A DNA stretch of 64,000 bases. It comes from Apis mellifera. Taxonomy: Eukaryota; Arthropoda; Insecta; Hymenoptera; Apidae. Under the pieces are notes generated by a model. It had not been told where the DNA came from, ran no database searches, and saw only the letters and a list, made by a program, of their open reading frames with translations. Shown piece by piece: positions 1 to 13,084 of this stretch. The stretch's first letter is position 1, and each line of letters begins with the position of its first letter. The position numbers and the translations under genes were made by a program. Location: positions 1,307,001 through 1,371,000 of the forward strand of contig NC_037638.1 of NCBI RefSeq assembly GCF_003254395.2. Reading direction: 5' to 3'.

Positions 1-94
1 TTAAACCCGAAGAAATAGTACACTCGTATCTACTGTAATCGGAGAATAAAATCATTACAAATCCTTGATTATTTCATATATCCCACTACGCGTA

Positions 95-450
95 CATTCG
101 ATATCCTTTCGCGTGTATTCTTTCGAATATTTCGAATAATATATTTTCATACGCATTTCGTGCAATATGTATATTTCTCCGTACCCACTCATCCTTCGAA
201 TACTTTTCGCCGATAATATACGAATATTTCTCCATGCATATATCCATTCTTCGAATACTTTCGAACAATAATACACGTATATCTCTCCATATTTCCGTGC
301 TTATCCTTCGAATAATTTTCGAACAATAGTACGTGCATATTCTCCACCGTATCTATACACGTATATACTCGTCGTTCGAATACTTTCGAGCGTACGCATA
401 CTCATTTTTGAACGATAATACAACGTATATTTCTTCACTCGTTTCATACT
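95..450. repeat. Diverged tandem repeat, unit ~56-68 bp
   Basis: A core reading TTCGAATACTTTCGAACAAT, followed by an AT-rich stretch with TATATTTCTCC, recurs at about 193, 249, 305 and 374, with weaker copies on both sides. Copies differ by many substitutions, so the array is old. Short open frames inside it are by-products of the repeat. Confidence 0.75.
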
Positions 451-1300
451 CGTGTTCGAGGATACGCTCACTTGTCCGGATTCTCGGGCAGGTGGAATGG
501 GCAGGGTAATCGGCGTGGAAAATCAACGCGGTGGATCGCCGGTGACGTCTCGGGTTTCTCGTGTAGCAATTAAAAGTCAACGATCGGTGGCTGTGGACGA
601 CGATGGAGGCGGAGGAAGAACGGCGGCTATGAAATACGCGGCGCGTATTCATTGTGTCGGCGATATTTCCCGCGTTATCGTCCGCTTATCGCGTTATGAC
701 TGATCACCGGGTAAAGGGAGAACCACTGCGGTTAATACGCGAATCATTAAGCGTACAAATTATCGCGCATGCGCGCGCACCATCCCGAAGAGTTATACAG
801 ATGGCGTCGGAAATCATCTGTTACGCGCGCGTTTTCCACGACGCATTTTTAGAGAAATCGAAACCGCGACGGCAGATGGCGTTGATTTTTTTCGCTCGAC
901 GAGATACGCTCACGGATCCCTAACCTACGAATCGAACGAGAGAGGTCGCCACTCGCGCGCGTCTACCCGTCGAATTGATTGGAAAATTTGGCACTCTCGT
1001 TTACGATAAAAAATGAGCCTCGGTTTTCGCTATCGTATTACAGAAGTTGAATAACAGGTTCGCTCGATTTGCTGATAGTTTTAGGCATTTCGTGTCTGTC
1101 TAACTGTCACCTGTACCTGTATACATTTTTCCACCCAACCCGATAGTGTTCTTATCTCTGAGAAATGAATCGTGATTTAGCCGCTTAATAAATCAATTCG
1201 TTATTCGCTCAGGTGAATAAATTGCTTAACTGGAAACTTTTATACCGCGTTTATACAGTTTATAACCACCACCGTTCGAGGTATAATTTAAAATATCGAT
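451..1300. other. Unique CpG-rich island, no gene recognised
   Basis: About 500-950 is much richer in CpG than its surroundings and has open frames of 80-90 codons on the + strand. None resembles a known family and none is joined by a convincing splice pattern. CpG-rich sequence has few stop codons, so these frames are weak evidence. Beyond 1000 the sequence turns AT-rich. Confidence 0.5.
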
Positions 1301-3350
1301 AATATATATCGTTGCGAATCGAAAAAATTTTACGGCTAATTGATAAAAAAAAAAAAGAAAACGAAAAGAGGGAAAAATTTAATTTCAATCGATTCAAGGA
1401 CTATATAATATATACGAATCGTAACATCGCAGAGGCAGGCACGGAACGAAATCGACTAGAAACTCGTTAGGGCATCGATGATGTACTCCCCTTCCTTCTT
1501 TTCCTACCGCAGAATCCGCTTGCCGTTTAAAAACCGACGTCTCGTTGGACCGCTGTTAATTACTCGTCGGTTAATTGCTCGGCCATAACTCGAGGCTTGC
1601 TTGTTGACCGGGCGATTAATTAACAACGTACGCCTCGTTTTACCACGGTAATAAGTCCCCAACCCCCTCCTCTTTTTTTTTATTTCGAATCGTCAGATTG
1701 TCACACGATGATCGAGCAATCGAATCTCATCGACTAATGGAAGCCAAGCATACCATAGTATACGTGCATCAAAAAAGAAAAGAAACGGAGCAAAAATTAA
1801 TTCGAACAAAAAAGAAAGAAAGAACAGAAAAGAGACGTGGTGAGAAGAACGAACGAAGATAAAGGGGAGATTGGCGGTATCAAAGGGGGCGAATTGGAAA
1901 CGTACAAATGTGACTCGAGGACGAAAGATCGTAGAAAATAGTGTCGATGAGATAGAGTCGGTCAGAGTTGGACGGAGAAGCAAGGGGAGTCGAGCGAACG
2001 ATCCGCGAGATATCGTTGCTCTAAGTGCTCGAAACGTTCGATCGTTCGCCGAGTATGATATTACGCGCTAGACTCTCTCGCTGTAAAATTTCTACCCGTG
2101 GCGTTAGTGTCGCCCGCTTGCGTCGAATTAGCGTCGAACACTGGCCTCGAGACTGTTTTCCAACCTCGTCGCGCTCGTCCCCCTCCCCTCTTCTTTTTTT
2201 GCGCTCGCGCTTGCCTCGTTTTGGAACCGCGTGAAAAGTGTTTGTTGTCCGCGGAGGAGGTTACGCATATTTTTGGGCCGATTTAAAAATTTCTTTAAGA
2301 AGATTTCTTAAGGGATTAAGTACGAATAATATATTTCAAGGATTTTTTTCTTTTTTTTAACTCGTTCAAAAAATTAAATGGAAATGGGGCGACAGGTGAT
2401 ACCTGGAGGATATCAACAAAGTTGCAGAACCAGTTGATATATCTTATCTTCTCTCGCGTATTAATTTCGCCCCACAGACGTTAAATATTTTCTTTTTCCC
2501 TCTCCTACCTTTTTTTTAATTAAATCGCCATAAATTCGAGTCCCATCAAATTAGACGCCTTTCATCCTCGAGTTTCACGCTACGCTCTACGATGATCCCC
2601 CCTTATCCCTTTTAATTTCAAATTCAAATTGTCCCTAAGCCTCTTTGCTACTCCGTGCTTTTTTGCGCACGAACGAAGCACGCAGTGTAACCCCGATCGT
2701 TTTCTTTTCTCGAAAAAAATAAGCGACATCCATCCATCCATTCGATCTCTCGGGATTCTCGTTCAATGGCGAGAATTCACCCGAGCCGCGATTTATCCGA
2801 TCTGAAATTTTACCATGGTTCATAAAAAAAAAAGAAATAAATAAATAAATAAGAAGATACAAACGCCAGAGCGTTAAAGCTTCCTTCCCCTCCCCTCCCC
2901 TTCCGCCCTTGTGGCTTAAAATTATTCAAGCGAGACGTATCGTGGTTGAACACGCGAGATACGAGTTAACTTCTGTGATACGCGACGCACGACAACGCGT
3001 GTTCTCCGCTTCTCTCGCGTTACATCACTTGTGTATATATATATATATATACCCACTTATACTTCATATTTATTCGATCACGTCGCCCACTTCCCGTTTA
3101 AATCCTTAGACTGCCCACGAACGATCGTCACGAACACGTTAATGCACAAATATCGATATCGACGAATATCCAATCCACACGGTACTGAAAAGTAAAGTTA
3201 TGAACTGTAAAGTATTGCTCGAATGCAAAAAAAAAAACGTCCAATTGTGTCCTAATGTGTTCTATAAATAATAAACTTTTCTTCACAGTACAGAACAGAG
3301 CGCAGAAATTCGATATCTCAAATTTTCGACCTCGTAAAAATTCGAAAAAT
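1301..3350. other. Unique AT-rich DNA with simple tracts
   Basis: Poly-A/T runs, a C/T-rich run near 2881-2910 and a short (TA)n near 3033-3051 are the only structure seen. Open frames are 60-100 codons, low in complexity and without recognisable domains. Confidence 0.5.
3033..3051. repeat. (TA)n microsatellite
   Basis: About nine uninterrupted TA units. Confidence 0.9.
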
Positions 3351-3355
3351 CCACG

Positions 3356-3423
3356 TCAGTACTTCGCATCGTGTGTCATCGGGACGCGAAGAGATGCACG
3401 AGTCGGTCGGTCGGTCGGTAAGT
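3356..3423 (+). promoter_or_regulatory. Weak candidate: initiator motif plus splice-donor match
   Basis: TCAGT, the arthropod initiator consensus, occurs at 3356-3360. About 60 bases downstream, after four GTCG units (about 3402-3418), lies a perfect GTAAGT donor hexamer at 3418-3423. Together they could mark a short non-coding first exon. Both motifs are short enough to arise by chance, and I see no TATA box or matching acceptor. Confidence 0.15.
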
Positions 3424-3980
3424 AGAGCGAGAACGTGCGAGATTCCTCCTCTCCTCCTTTGATAAATTAGAGAGTCCGCGGTTCGTATACCGTCATTACG
3501 ACGCCGGCCACGGCGGGCGTATTCACGGGCTCGAATTAATCTTAATAATCTTAAGAAAGGTTGCGTAGCCGCGTATTCGAGAAGGGAAGATTGATCGCGA
3601 GCGTGTTTAACGCGGGTAATGATATAGACGTTTCGGGAAAGGGGGAAAAAAATCGGAATTAAATTGGATCTGAAGGTAGGCGAGAGGAATGAATGAAGAA
3701 ATTGATTCTGGGAATGGGAATGACGCGTCGATCGATCTCTCGCGGACGGAGTGCAGTGGAGTGGAGGGGGAAGGAGAGAAAAGAAGGAACGAAGTTACGT
3801 TACGAGGGATTGAATTTTGAATGTGCGCGTGCACACAGAGGGCGCGCGTCGTGTATCCTTCCATTAGTGGTAGTAGTGGTAGTATCTTCGAACTGTGATC
3901 AGACGTTAGGAAACGCGAAGTTGTTCGTACGTTCTCGATAACGGATCTCGGGGAAGATTTACGAACCACTGTAGGCGATC

Positions 3981-3981
3981 C

Positions 3982-4015
<34 letters not shown>

Positions 4016-4018
4016 TTC
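3981..4018. repeat. (CT)n microsatellite with interruptions
   Basis: CT repeat interrupted by two TTTCTC variants. It produces the Glu/Arg run in a 139-codon minus-strand frame here, which I do not regard as a gene. Confidence 0.9.
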
Positions 4019-6470
4019 CACTTCACGGGGGAGATTATGCAAACCGCGATGGCGACTTCGAATGAGGGACTCGGAGGGATGATTAAGTGGGGAGGATGGG
4101 GAAATTCCGAAGAATAATCGATAAGCCTCGATTCGATTGGAGTGAACGTGAATGGGAAGAGGTTCGAATAAAAGTTTTCTAATTATTTTCTACGCTAATT
4201 CGATCGATATGTCTTATATCGTTGTGTGAAAAAAGTAAATGAGGCGTATCGAGTTTTTTTTTTATTTTTAACTAGGAGAGCGAGGAAAAATACGGATACG
4301 AAAATTTAATAGTTGAACGAGTTGATTCGATAAAATAATAATCTCGAATAATCGATAATAATTATAATAGCTTCGATTCGAAATTTTTAAATTACTTTTC
4401 TAACCTCTATCTGTATTTCACGAATTTCGACTTCGAAATGATATTGTATTTACGATATTAGAAGCATGTTAATTACATACGAAAATTGAGTAGAAGAGGA
4501 AGAAGGACAAGAATTCTATAAATAAACAGAAGCTTACAATGAATCAAGTCTGATAACAAAAAAAAAAATGGTATAAATTATTGAATAACAAAGAGAATTG
4601 AAATCGGAGAACGATCCGTAGAATCTTGTAGTTTCAAGTTTATTTACGTAACGATACAATATTATTCGACGAAACAATAGTTATTTTATTCAATCGATGA
4701 TAAATTATACAATGGCGTCGTTAGTATTGTCGTTGCACGTTCCTCTTATGCGCGCGAAAACAAACTGAGTAACTTGTTTTTATGATTGCAAGTCTGTACA
4801 ATTATTGCAGCAATATACATGTATCGAAGTCGTTCGAGATTTAATGTTCATCTGGCTCTAACGTTATTGCCCGGTTGTCTCGTTAATTAAACATTTCTGC
4901 TACCGCGTTCGACGCGCGTAGAACGCGAAATCCGCATATCGCCCAAATAAAATGAACTTAAATGATAATTTATTTCGCGAACGAATCGAACGACAAGAAT
5001 AAAATGTAAGTGGAAACGGCCGATTACTGTCAGACGTGCCTGTCAACACGGTAGAAACTGTACATACCAACACTCTTTTCCTTTTAGCATTTCAAACAAA
5101 TTCTTTCTAACAAATCTCATCCACATTTGCATTTCTGATATATATATATATATATATCGTAATAATAATTTACAGCTTCTCGTTGCATCATCACTTGTCA
5201 CTTCACAAATTTTAGTTCGATAACTTTAATCGTAATTCGAATCGCATAACTAGATAAATCGTGTCGTAGATCCAGAATTTTCATACTCGTTTAAATAAAT
5301 AATTCTACCTATAAATCAGAAACAGTGATAAATTTATCGGGAAAGTTAAAATATTCGTAAGAAATTATTCGAACGAGATATGATTAATAAAATGTTTCTT
5401 TCTTTGAATTAATTGCTTTTCTTAAGAAGATCAAAATTTTTCGCCATCAATTAACTCGAAACGAAAATTTCATTAATAAATCGTACGTACGAAACGCGAA
5501 CAACATGGATGCTCGACAATAATCACCAAGCGACATCAACGCGATATTATGTACGATGAACTGGTTGTATCCTGTGTGAATAAGCGGTAAGAAGCGTGGC
5601 GAATCGACGAAAACTCGTTAATGTTGTCATTGGACCGGTTTCCAAGTTCGCAGGTTCGATCGAATTCGCGTTAAAAATATAGTCATCCTATAAATTTCGA
5701 TATTATAAATCGCACGATCGAATGGAAAACGTTGGGGGACGCTGATATTTTAATTTTCACATCATGCGGGAGAGATCGTTTTTAATATTATAAATTATAT
5801 TATAAATTAAGCGTTTATCGAATCAGTTGCTAATAGAATGTGAAATATTTCGCGAGCTCTGACGGCAATATCACTCGTCGACTATGCCGATCGAACGTGT
5901 ACAGTTAAAGGAAAGATCATTGTAGAAAAAATAAAAAAAAATAAAAAATCTTTAAAACGAAACACAATTTCATCAGAAATTAAAATGTATTTATTTCGTA
6001 ATTGAATTATTTTAGAAAAATCTGATTATCTTGACTTGATTTTAAATTGACGACATGCTTGCTTTATTCTAACCTCGAAACAATAATAAATTTTAACACA
6101 TCATCTCTTCTGTCAGAATTTATTCTTCAACGATAATATCTCCGTTTTTCTGTATCGTGGTAAAAAGAATTTCAAGAAGCAAACGTTGTAAACGTGAAAC
6201 CAAACCTCGCATTACACGTAAAATTCTATACACAGCTGCACGGCTTATATAGAAAATATACATAATAGCACGAACGTAAAGTCTCATTATATACTTTTTC
6301 CCTTACCTCCAATTTTCTCCATCTCCCTTCCTCGAGGGAAAAATCGTAACCATAATTCATTCCAGTTTTTCCAACGACGAATGAAACTTCTTTTCTATCA
6401 AATGGTAAGCAACAAGATGAAACGAAAAAGAAAGAGGAAAGAATAGCATTCAAAGAGATTCTGCCCGATG
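4019..6470. other. Unique AT-rich DNA, no gene seen
   Basis: Mostly stop-rich in all frames. The only distinct element is a (TA)n at about 5139-5157. No tandem array, transposon end or RNA gene was recognised. Confidence 0.5.
5139..5157. repeat. (TA)n microsatellite
   Basis: About nine TA units. Confidence 0.9.
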
Positions 6471-7800
6471 GAGAAACGAACCAGTCAGTTCGAACGTCGT
6501 TCTCGATATCGTTCAGCGTCGAACCGTGTGAAAAACGAGCGCCACGCGGAATATTACATTACCGGTTTGCCCTTGATCCATAAGCATCGCGCAACAAAGA
6601 AAAGAGGCGCGTCGCATTATACACTATGTAACGTCCGTTTCTTTCGAGCATGCGCCTCGTCAATTCGTCCGCGATAGTGCGTGATCAAGTCACGCCATAT
6701 AAGCTTTCCACTGTCCGTATTACATTACGTATAGAGACGAAATGCCGCCACGTTGATACATCGCGAGAGGAAGAGAGCGTTTTGTTTTTGCCGTGCGACA
6801 GCCCAGTGTCGTTCGTCACGCCCGATCATGCGCAATGGATGCTACTGGTCGCTTGCAAATCGACGTGCCCGTAGTATGGCTTCGGTCCGATACAAACGGG
6901 AGGTTGTCGATGGATTTACTCGCGAGTAATGGTGGGTTAAACGAATAATCGATCGAGGTATACGCAGTGAAAATGGATGGAAGGATTGAAAATCGGCAGG
7001 ATTATGCGAAATATCGTTTGGCTTTGAATTTTGTTCGGGACAATCGATGGAAGTGAACGAGAGGTTTTAGGTTATGTGATGGTTTTCTCAGATCATCGAT
7101 CGTGTATGATATTTCGCAAGTAGATTCCGGTGATTCTTAACGAAAGTGTAATTAGCAATGGTCGTATTCGAAGATGCATGATGCACGATAGTGAATTCCT
7201 CGAATAGACGAGAAGAAGAAAAAGTATTATATAAAACGGCAGCAATATTTTCCCACAGATCTGTTAGCAGAAGTTGAACCCGTACCCTTTCGGCAAAGGG
7301 GTAACTCGTGGAATCGATCGGATCTGAAAGGATCTCGACTCGCTATCGATCGTATCCTTTTGCGAGTGGTGCACGATGCACACGGCCAGTTTCGTATGCA
7401 ACAGAAGCGGCTTCGTGTGTCAGCCACGTAGGGGGAAACGACATTGTCGACGGAGAGAGACGTTTCAATTTAAAAGCGGCCCATTGAATAAACATCCGAT
7501 CTAATAGCCCCGCTCGATCTATAAATCCCTCCTTCTACAGGGCTCGAACGGCGATCCGCCGCGATTATATCGATACGTTTCGAGCACCGCGACGTTTATC
7601 GCGCGAAAGGCTGTGCTTTCACGTCCAACCAACGTCGCGTCGGCTCGCCCTTTAACGCGTTCCTTCTTTGTAAGCTTTCTTCCCCCTTCTTTCCCTCTCG
7701 TCCGCTTCTTTCTTACCGACTCTTCACAGCGGAATCCTTGGTGAGGGATTGTCGAGTGCTTTGTGCGCGGTGAATATGGAATAGGTTTGCTTACTTTTTC
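6471..7800. other. Unique CpG-rich island, no gene recognised
   Basis: Higher in GC and CpG than both flanks. Two overlapping + strand frames at about 6468-6874 are 69-74 codons and resemble nothing I recognise. No convincing promoter or exon structure was found. Confidence 0.45.
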
Positions 7801-9296
7801 GTCTCGTTTTAAGCGTAGTATCGAGGCGTGGATTTATCCATCTCCAACTAACATTAGCATCACTATAATACCACGAATATTTTTGAAACTGAGATCAGAC
7901 GGAGAGATATACGAACGTTGATATCGATAATATAGATCGAAATGCAACGTGATACTACTCTAAATGTTTACCAGATATAATTAAAAGAAAAAAGAACGCT
8001 CTCTTGTCGGGAAATAAATTCCAACAAAGATTATTTTTCAACAACGTACGTATCTAAAAACAAACACTTTCAAAATTAAATCGAATAAATCTACCAAACC
8101 ATCGTCTGCTTTTTCAATCCCTCCCATCCTTCCACTTTTTCTCTCGACCACGGCAACTGTTCGTTACGATCGAACCTCGTCGATTTCCAATGTTAAGGAG
8201 GCGTGCATTAACACAGCACGTATTCGATTCAACCGAGTTGCACCGAGTTCGTATCTAATTTCGCGTAAAAAATCCGGCTCGCATCCGGCCAATCGAAACA
8301 AAAATCCGCAACGAGTGTATGTGTAATCCTGATTGGCAATCTTCCAATCTTCTCCGCGGTGTCCACGGAATGGAAGGAAGGAAGGAAGGAAGGAAGGAAG
8401 ATAGAGAACAGTAGTGAAGAGCCAACCGTCCATTGGCAACGATTGATTTATCTCGATTGCGTTTCCTCCGTCGTTCGAAGGGAAGGGATGGAAAGACACG
8501 GAGCCCATTCAGCTTTTTTTTTTCGCGGTTCCAGTTCATTCTATGGTAAGAGGAACCTAGAACACTTGTAGATCGAGAATCTTTTTTTTTTATTTTTTTA
8601 TTTTTTTTTTTTTCTTATTCGAACGCGAGACGCGCTAACTACAAACCGGTAATCTAATTATCCCACCACTTCGATCCTACCACGCGTCTGGCCGTGGCTA
8701 ATTATCGTTATCGGTTATTTTATACGTCGATGATTAAAGAAATTACCCGTCCGATCTTTTCAAACGACCTCGTCTTCGTCCTCTCGTTTTTCTCCTTTCG
8801 ATTCGTTAACGGATAGTTGAAAAAGTTTGAAAAAAAAAAATTTCGCTTTCCGCTGGATGGCGAAGGACAGAACGAAATCCGTTTAATGGATGCAACGTGA
8901 CACGCGAAAACTGGTTGGAATTATTCATCAGGGGTACGTAGGTGATTCCATTAATGGAATTCGATTATCGTCCGTTGGACTGGCATCCTGAATAGGATCG
9001 TTGCTCTTGTGACGAGGACGAGTGATGGAATTCGATCGATCGTGATGTTGAAGAAAAAGAAAAAAAAAATCGAATGTATAAAATATATCAAAGTTGTAAT
9101 TAAAATCACTCTTCTTTTCTACTTATATTTTTGAAACGCAATATTTGAAGCTTTTTTTTTTTATAAACAATCGTTAATTGCAAAAGGATGATTGAATCGA
9201 AAATTGTAATCGTATAATTAAAATTACTTTCTTTCATATTTTGTTGAAATTGTCTCATAAATAATTATTAATTGATCGTTTCTTTCATAATACGTT
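7801..9296. other. Unique DNA with homopolymer and GGAA tracts
   Basis: Contains a GGAA microsatellite (8372-8400) and a long T-rich run (about 8583-8614). The rest is mixed AT-rich DNA without a recognisable gene. Confidence 0.5.
8372..8400. repeat. (GGAA)7 microsatellite
   Basis: Seven GGAA/GAAG units in a row. The tract accounts for the Ser-Phe-Leu-Pro repeats in the minus-strand frames overlapping it. Confidence 0.95.
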
Positions 9297-9700
9297 TTAA
9301 AAGTGCATCAAACATTTCAATAATACGAATACTCGAATGAATACTCGTAAAGAAGAAGAAAAAAAAAATAATTCATCGGTTAAAAAATTCTTCGAGCGAA
9401 ATAAGGCAATCGAAATAACTCTGGTTCATATCGCAAACGAATGTGTCAACATTTTCTCCTTAATTGATCGAATGTGAAGATCGAGAAAATTGTACGTATC
9501 GTAACGTATCGCTTCTTTCATTAGTACACGTTAAAAGTGCGTCCGACGTTTGAATTTCAAAAGAAAACACGTGAAAACACGAGGCACCGAGTATCCGTAA
9601 AGAAAGAAAAAAAAAAAAAAATCCGGTTGAAAAATTCTTCGAAGCGGAATAAGGGGAACCGAAATGACTCTGGCTCTCGTATTCTTAGACGAATGTGTCT
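9297..9700. repeat. Diverged direct duplication, offset ~234 bp
   Basis: TTAAAAGTGCATC at 9297 and TTAAAAGTGCGTC at 9531 begin two related copies. Both continue through an A-rich run, then a segment like AAAATTCTTCGA, then an AAATRACTCTGG segment and ACGAATGTGTC. There are many substitutions and indels, so the duplication is old. Confidence 0.7.
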
Positions 9701-11500
9701 CTGGAATATGGCAGCAGGACCGATCGGACGATAGTCGGTGAAATCGATTTGCGGTCGAGCATCGTGGCTTCGCGTTGCCCGATGCCTGTCATTACTCTCT
9801 GTGTAAACATTCCAGCCTCGTGCTCCACGCTAAATTACCCGCTTGTCCCGTCTGTTTATCGACCGTCGATCTGCATTCGTTCCTTTAGAGCCGAGCGGAG
9901 GAATACGATCGGAATTCGACCGGGCACAGGTGGAGATTCGAATCTCCTAGAGACTTATCGCGCTATTTCTCCCTCCCTCCCTCGCGTTTATCCCTCCCCT
10001 TCGCAACGTTTCGAGATTCGAAAGTATTTGAAACCAAGTTTTTCCTCCCTCCTTCCTTCCTTCCTTCCTTCTCCTTTTCGCGTTCATAGATTTTACGGAT
10101 ATATATGTATGTATGTATGTGTTAAACGATCGAGTTTACAGTTTCTCGGAAGGTGGATAATTGCGGATCGCTTTACGTACGATCGTTACTCGTTGAAAAT
10201 ATGTCGTTCGACGTCTTATTATTTCGGTATTCTGTAATTTCACTTCAACTGAATAAAGAGGAAATAGAATAAAATAAAAATTGATCTTGAATTTTGATGG
10301 AATTATCGATCGTTATATATATATAAAATGCGTATAAAAATACAATTCGTGTATCTAACGAGATGTCGGAAGAAATTTTTTCTCTCTCCTTTTTTAAATA
10401 TTTCCTGTCATTGATGCGAAGAGATCGCACGTTTACTAATTAAGAGATTCCAATTTTTGCAATTTAAGAAATCTTTCCAATTCGGGAAGATATAAAGTTA
10501 TAAAATATAGTTCCTCTTCCCTGTTAATTAACATCGAAGCGAAACCCATTTTTTTCGAAGCGAAAGAAGAAACGCGATTAACGGCCATCCTGTAACGTCC
10601 AATTAGAACGTTCTTTCGACGCCTAAACCGAATAGCCAACGGCGTAATAAATATATCGATAAATTCTCGTTGAAGCGATACTTTTTTCTCATTTGAAAAA
10701 GAAAAAAAGGTATTCATCCTCGTTGCGACCGATCTGCTCAATTATAGGAGAAAAAGGACACTTGAAACAACTTCTTTCGCCCGACATTAAATTTTACCAG
10801 TCTCTCGATCCAGTCGCATCGTTCTTCTATTTACATTTCGCCTATTTACTTCTCTCTCTCACCTTTACCAAAATATTGCTTATCTCACCTTGGACTATAG
10901 CCAAGTCGACCGTGTGTCCGAATATAAACAATCCCGTTTCAAATTTCATCGCTACACGATCCGTCCGCATCATAGACGTACAAAGACGATGATTGGTCGG
11001 GGAATAGATAAGGTTCGTCGGTAGTGGGAGAGGATCCGCTCACGAGCGCTTTAACAGGGGAAGAATATTCGATCGTTACTCGGTTGGTAAACGCGGTTGG
11101 GCTCACGTGGGTACCGTCAACAATTTAGCGAGCGGTTAACGAGCCGCTGTAATTAGCACTCGGTCTCTGACAGTAATGAAGTCATTCGTGGCCTTCCTCT
11201 GGAAGCGGCGTCGTGCGCGCGAAACCAGCTCTCCTTCCCCTCCGTTTTCCATTACTCGATACCCGCAACGACGACACTCCTCTTTTTATTATTGTCGTGT
11301 TATTTTTCGTCCTTGCGCGCTTGCGCTGCTGCGGCTGGCCGATCAGCTAACCTCCGGCAGGCTTTGGAATATCTCTCGATTTAAATTGGCGGCGAGAGAA
11401 ATTGACGCGAGAAAGGTGAACGAGATCGTCGAAGGACGCCGTATGTATCATCGATGATGAAGATGCTCGAGGTTTGAGGTTTTTCTACCATGTAACTTGT
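9701..11500. other. Unique DNA, no gene recognised
   Basis: A 180-codon + strand frame at 9695-10237 runs through a TTCC tract and a GTAT tract, has no recognisable domain, and is probably chance. CpG-rich sequence appears at about 11010-11450. Nothing else stands out. Confidence 0.45.
10041..10071. repeat. (TTCC)n microsatellite
   Basis: TTCC/CTTC tetranucleotide run with imperfect ends. A short (ATGT)n follows at about 10105-10122. Confidence 0.9.
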
Positions 11501-11860
11501 TTTTTGCCTCGATCCCCTTGCGCTCCCATGCAAATGAACGAAGGAAAGCTTGGAGGATAGACTTCGATCCAGGTATTATTTGAGAATTGGAGGAGGATAT
11601 GAACGTTGATGAGACGGAATTTATCGATTATCGTTTCTTTATTTCTTTGATTGTGAAGGATAACGTAAACTCGATACGTGCAAATGAACAAAGGAAAGCT
11701 TTGATCTCCAGGCGTTGATATTTGAGGAGGATGTGAGCGTGTCAACTTGTGTCTCTCTGATCGTGAAGGATAAGGTCGACGGATGCAAATGAACGAAGAG
11801 AAGCTTCGAAGATAGAGTTTGTTAATCGAAGGAGGATGTTCTCTTCGAAGGAATCGTCTT
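11500..11860. repeat. Three-copy repeat, unit ~105-150 bp, with octamer motif
   Basis: TGCAAATGAACGAAGGAAAG and close variants occur at 11529, 11679 and 11784, followed by AGCTT and related flanks (GGAGGATG, TTGTGAAGGATAA). Two of the three copies carry a perfect ATGCAAAT octamer. The copies are clearly diverged. Confidence 0.75.
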
Positions 11861-12025
11861 TTGAATAACGTTAAAAGTGCATTTGACGTAACGAGTCGAC
11901 AAATACCGTGACGAATTCGTTGAAAAACGAATGTATAAAATTTGAAAGGTGAAAGTGTAGAGAAAAGAATTTCGAACAAGGAATATCGAAGGAAAAGGTC
12001 AACTCGTCCCGTCGAACCTGTACCT
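11861..12025. other. Short unique segment
   Basis: Separates the preceding three-copy repeat from a possible transposon end. No gene seen. Confidence 0.4.
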
Positions 12026-12062
12026 CTATATACACGGTCGTTCCAAAGTAACTGCTATATTT
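12026..12062. mobile_element. Possible solo mariner-type terminal repeat relic
   Basis: The stretch GGTCGTTCCAAAGTAACTG next to a TATATA resembles the outer end of mariner elements. It also resembles the better-supported terminal repeat at 19735 in this window (shared core GTTC--AAAGTAA-T). No partner inverted repeat or transposase was found nearby, so this is only a tentative relic. Confidence 0.3.
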
Positions 12063-13084
12063 AATAATCAAGATTTCGAGTAAACTTTTTTCGATATCAA
12101 ACGATCGATTTATTCAAAATTATACGAATCATTTATAACAGCCACGAATATTTGTCGTTAAAACTTAACTTTATTCGAAATTTTCCTTTTAACGTCCGTT
12201 TTAATTTCGGATATCGATTAAAATTAAAACGCCTTGGAAAGCGCGATATCGAATAGTGTTTCGTGAAAACCGATAATCATCGGTGTTGTGTCGGGTCGAG
12301 GGCCACCACCGCGCGAATCTCTCGCGCCACAGCTCATAATTCCTCGTAAGAAGACGTTAATACGACGAGGCGTAAGGTTATTAACTCGACACCCACGCGA
12401 GCCTCTGCACTTTTCCCTTCCCTCCGTTTCGTACGCGAACACCCCCGCAATCATTCAAATTCCAAGCTTTCACCCGTTGGAACGTTACGCGCTACAAAAC
12501 CTGTTGTGACGCGAGGGCCCTCTCTTGGAGAAGAAGAGAAATAACGGGGCTCGCGTTTTGGAATTAATTAAAATTCCATATCGAGTGGAGGGAAGCCACC
12601 TTTCGAATTCTTTCGAACCCGGATGGATGGAAATTGTGTTTTCCTCGTTGATCGACTTTGAAACTATGGATGGAAGCGGTTTACGCGGATCACTGCCTGT
12701 GATGAAGAGTAGCCGAGGCGATGCGATGCCAGCAATGTTGCTCGGGTCGTGTTGACGGGACAGCGGGAAACGTCGTTGTTGCCTAGTTCGGTTCAACTTC
12801 TTCTTCTCTGCGGTTTTGCTTGTTTCGAGGGATCCTCGCTCGATTTATATTGGGGATAGTTGGATTCTTCTTTGTGCGTTTAGGAACGCGGAGGAATGCT
12901 CCCGCCTGAGATATTGGCGAGCGGGTGTAATTCGTTTTCCCTTCAGCTTGGCTCGCGTTTAACTCGCTGCTCGGGCGGAACGCGTAACAATTGTGAGGGG
13001 AAAAAAAAAAAAAAGAAAAAAGAAGAGATAAGATTCCGCGAAAAAATCATTGAACTTGATTTGGATAAATCGTTGTGCCTTCCA
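12063..13084. other. Unique CpG-rich island
   Basis: About 12280-12990 is CpG-rich with open frames of 73-103 codons on both strands. None has a recognisable domain. An A-rich run at about 13000-13020 ends the block. Confidence 0.45.

Noticed and set aside
9925..9950. GGAGATTCGAATCTCC resembling a tRNA T arm
   Set aside because: It is a palindrome with the wrong loop geometry (6 nt), and there is no anticodon arm or acceptor stem upstream.
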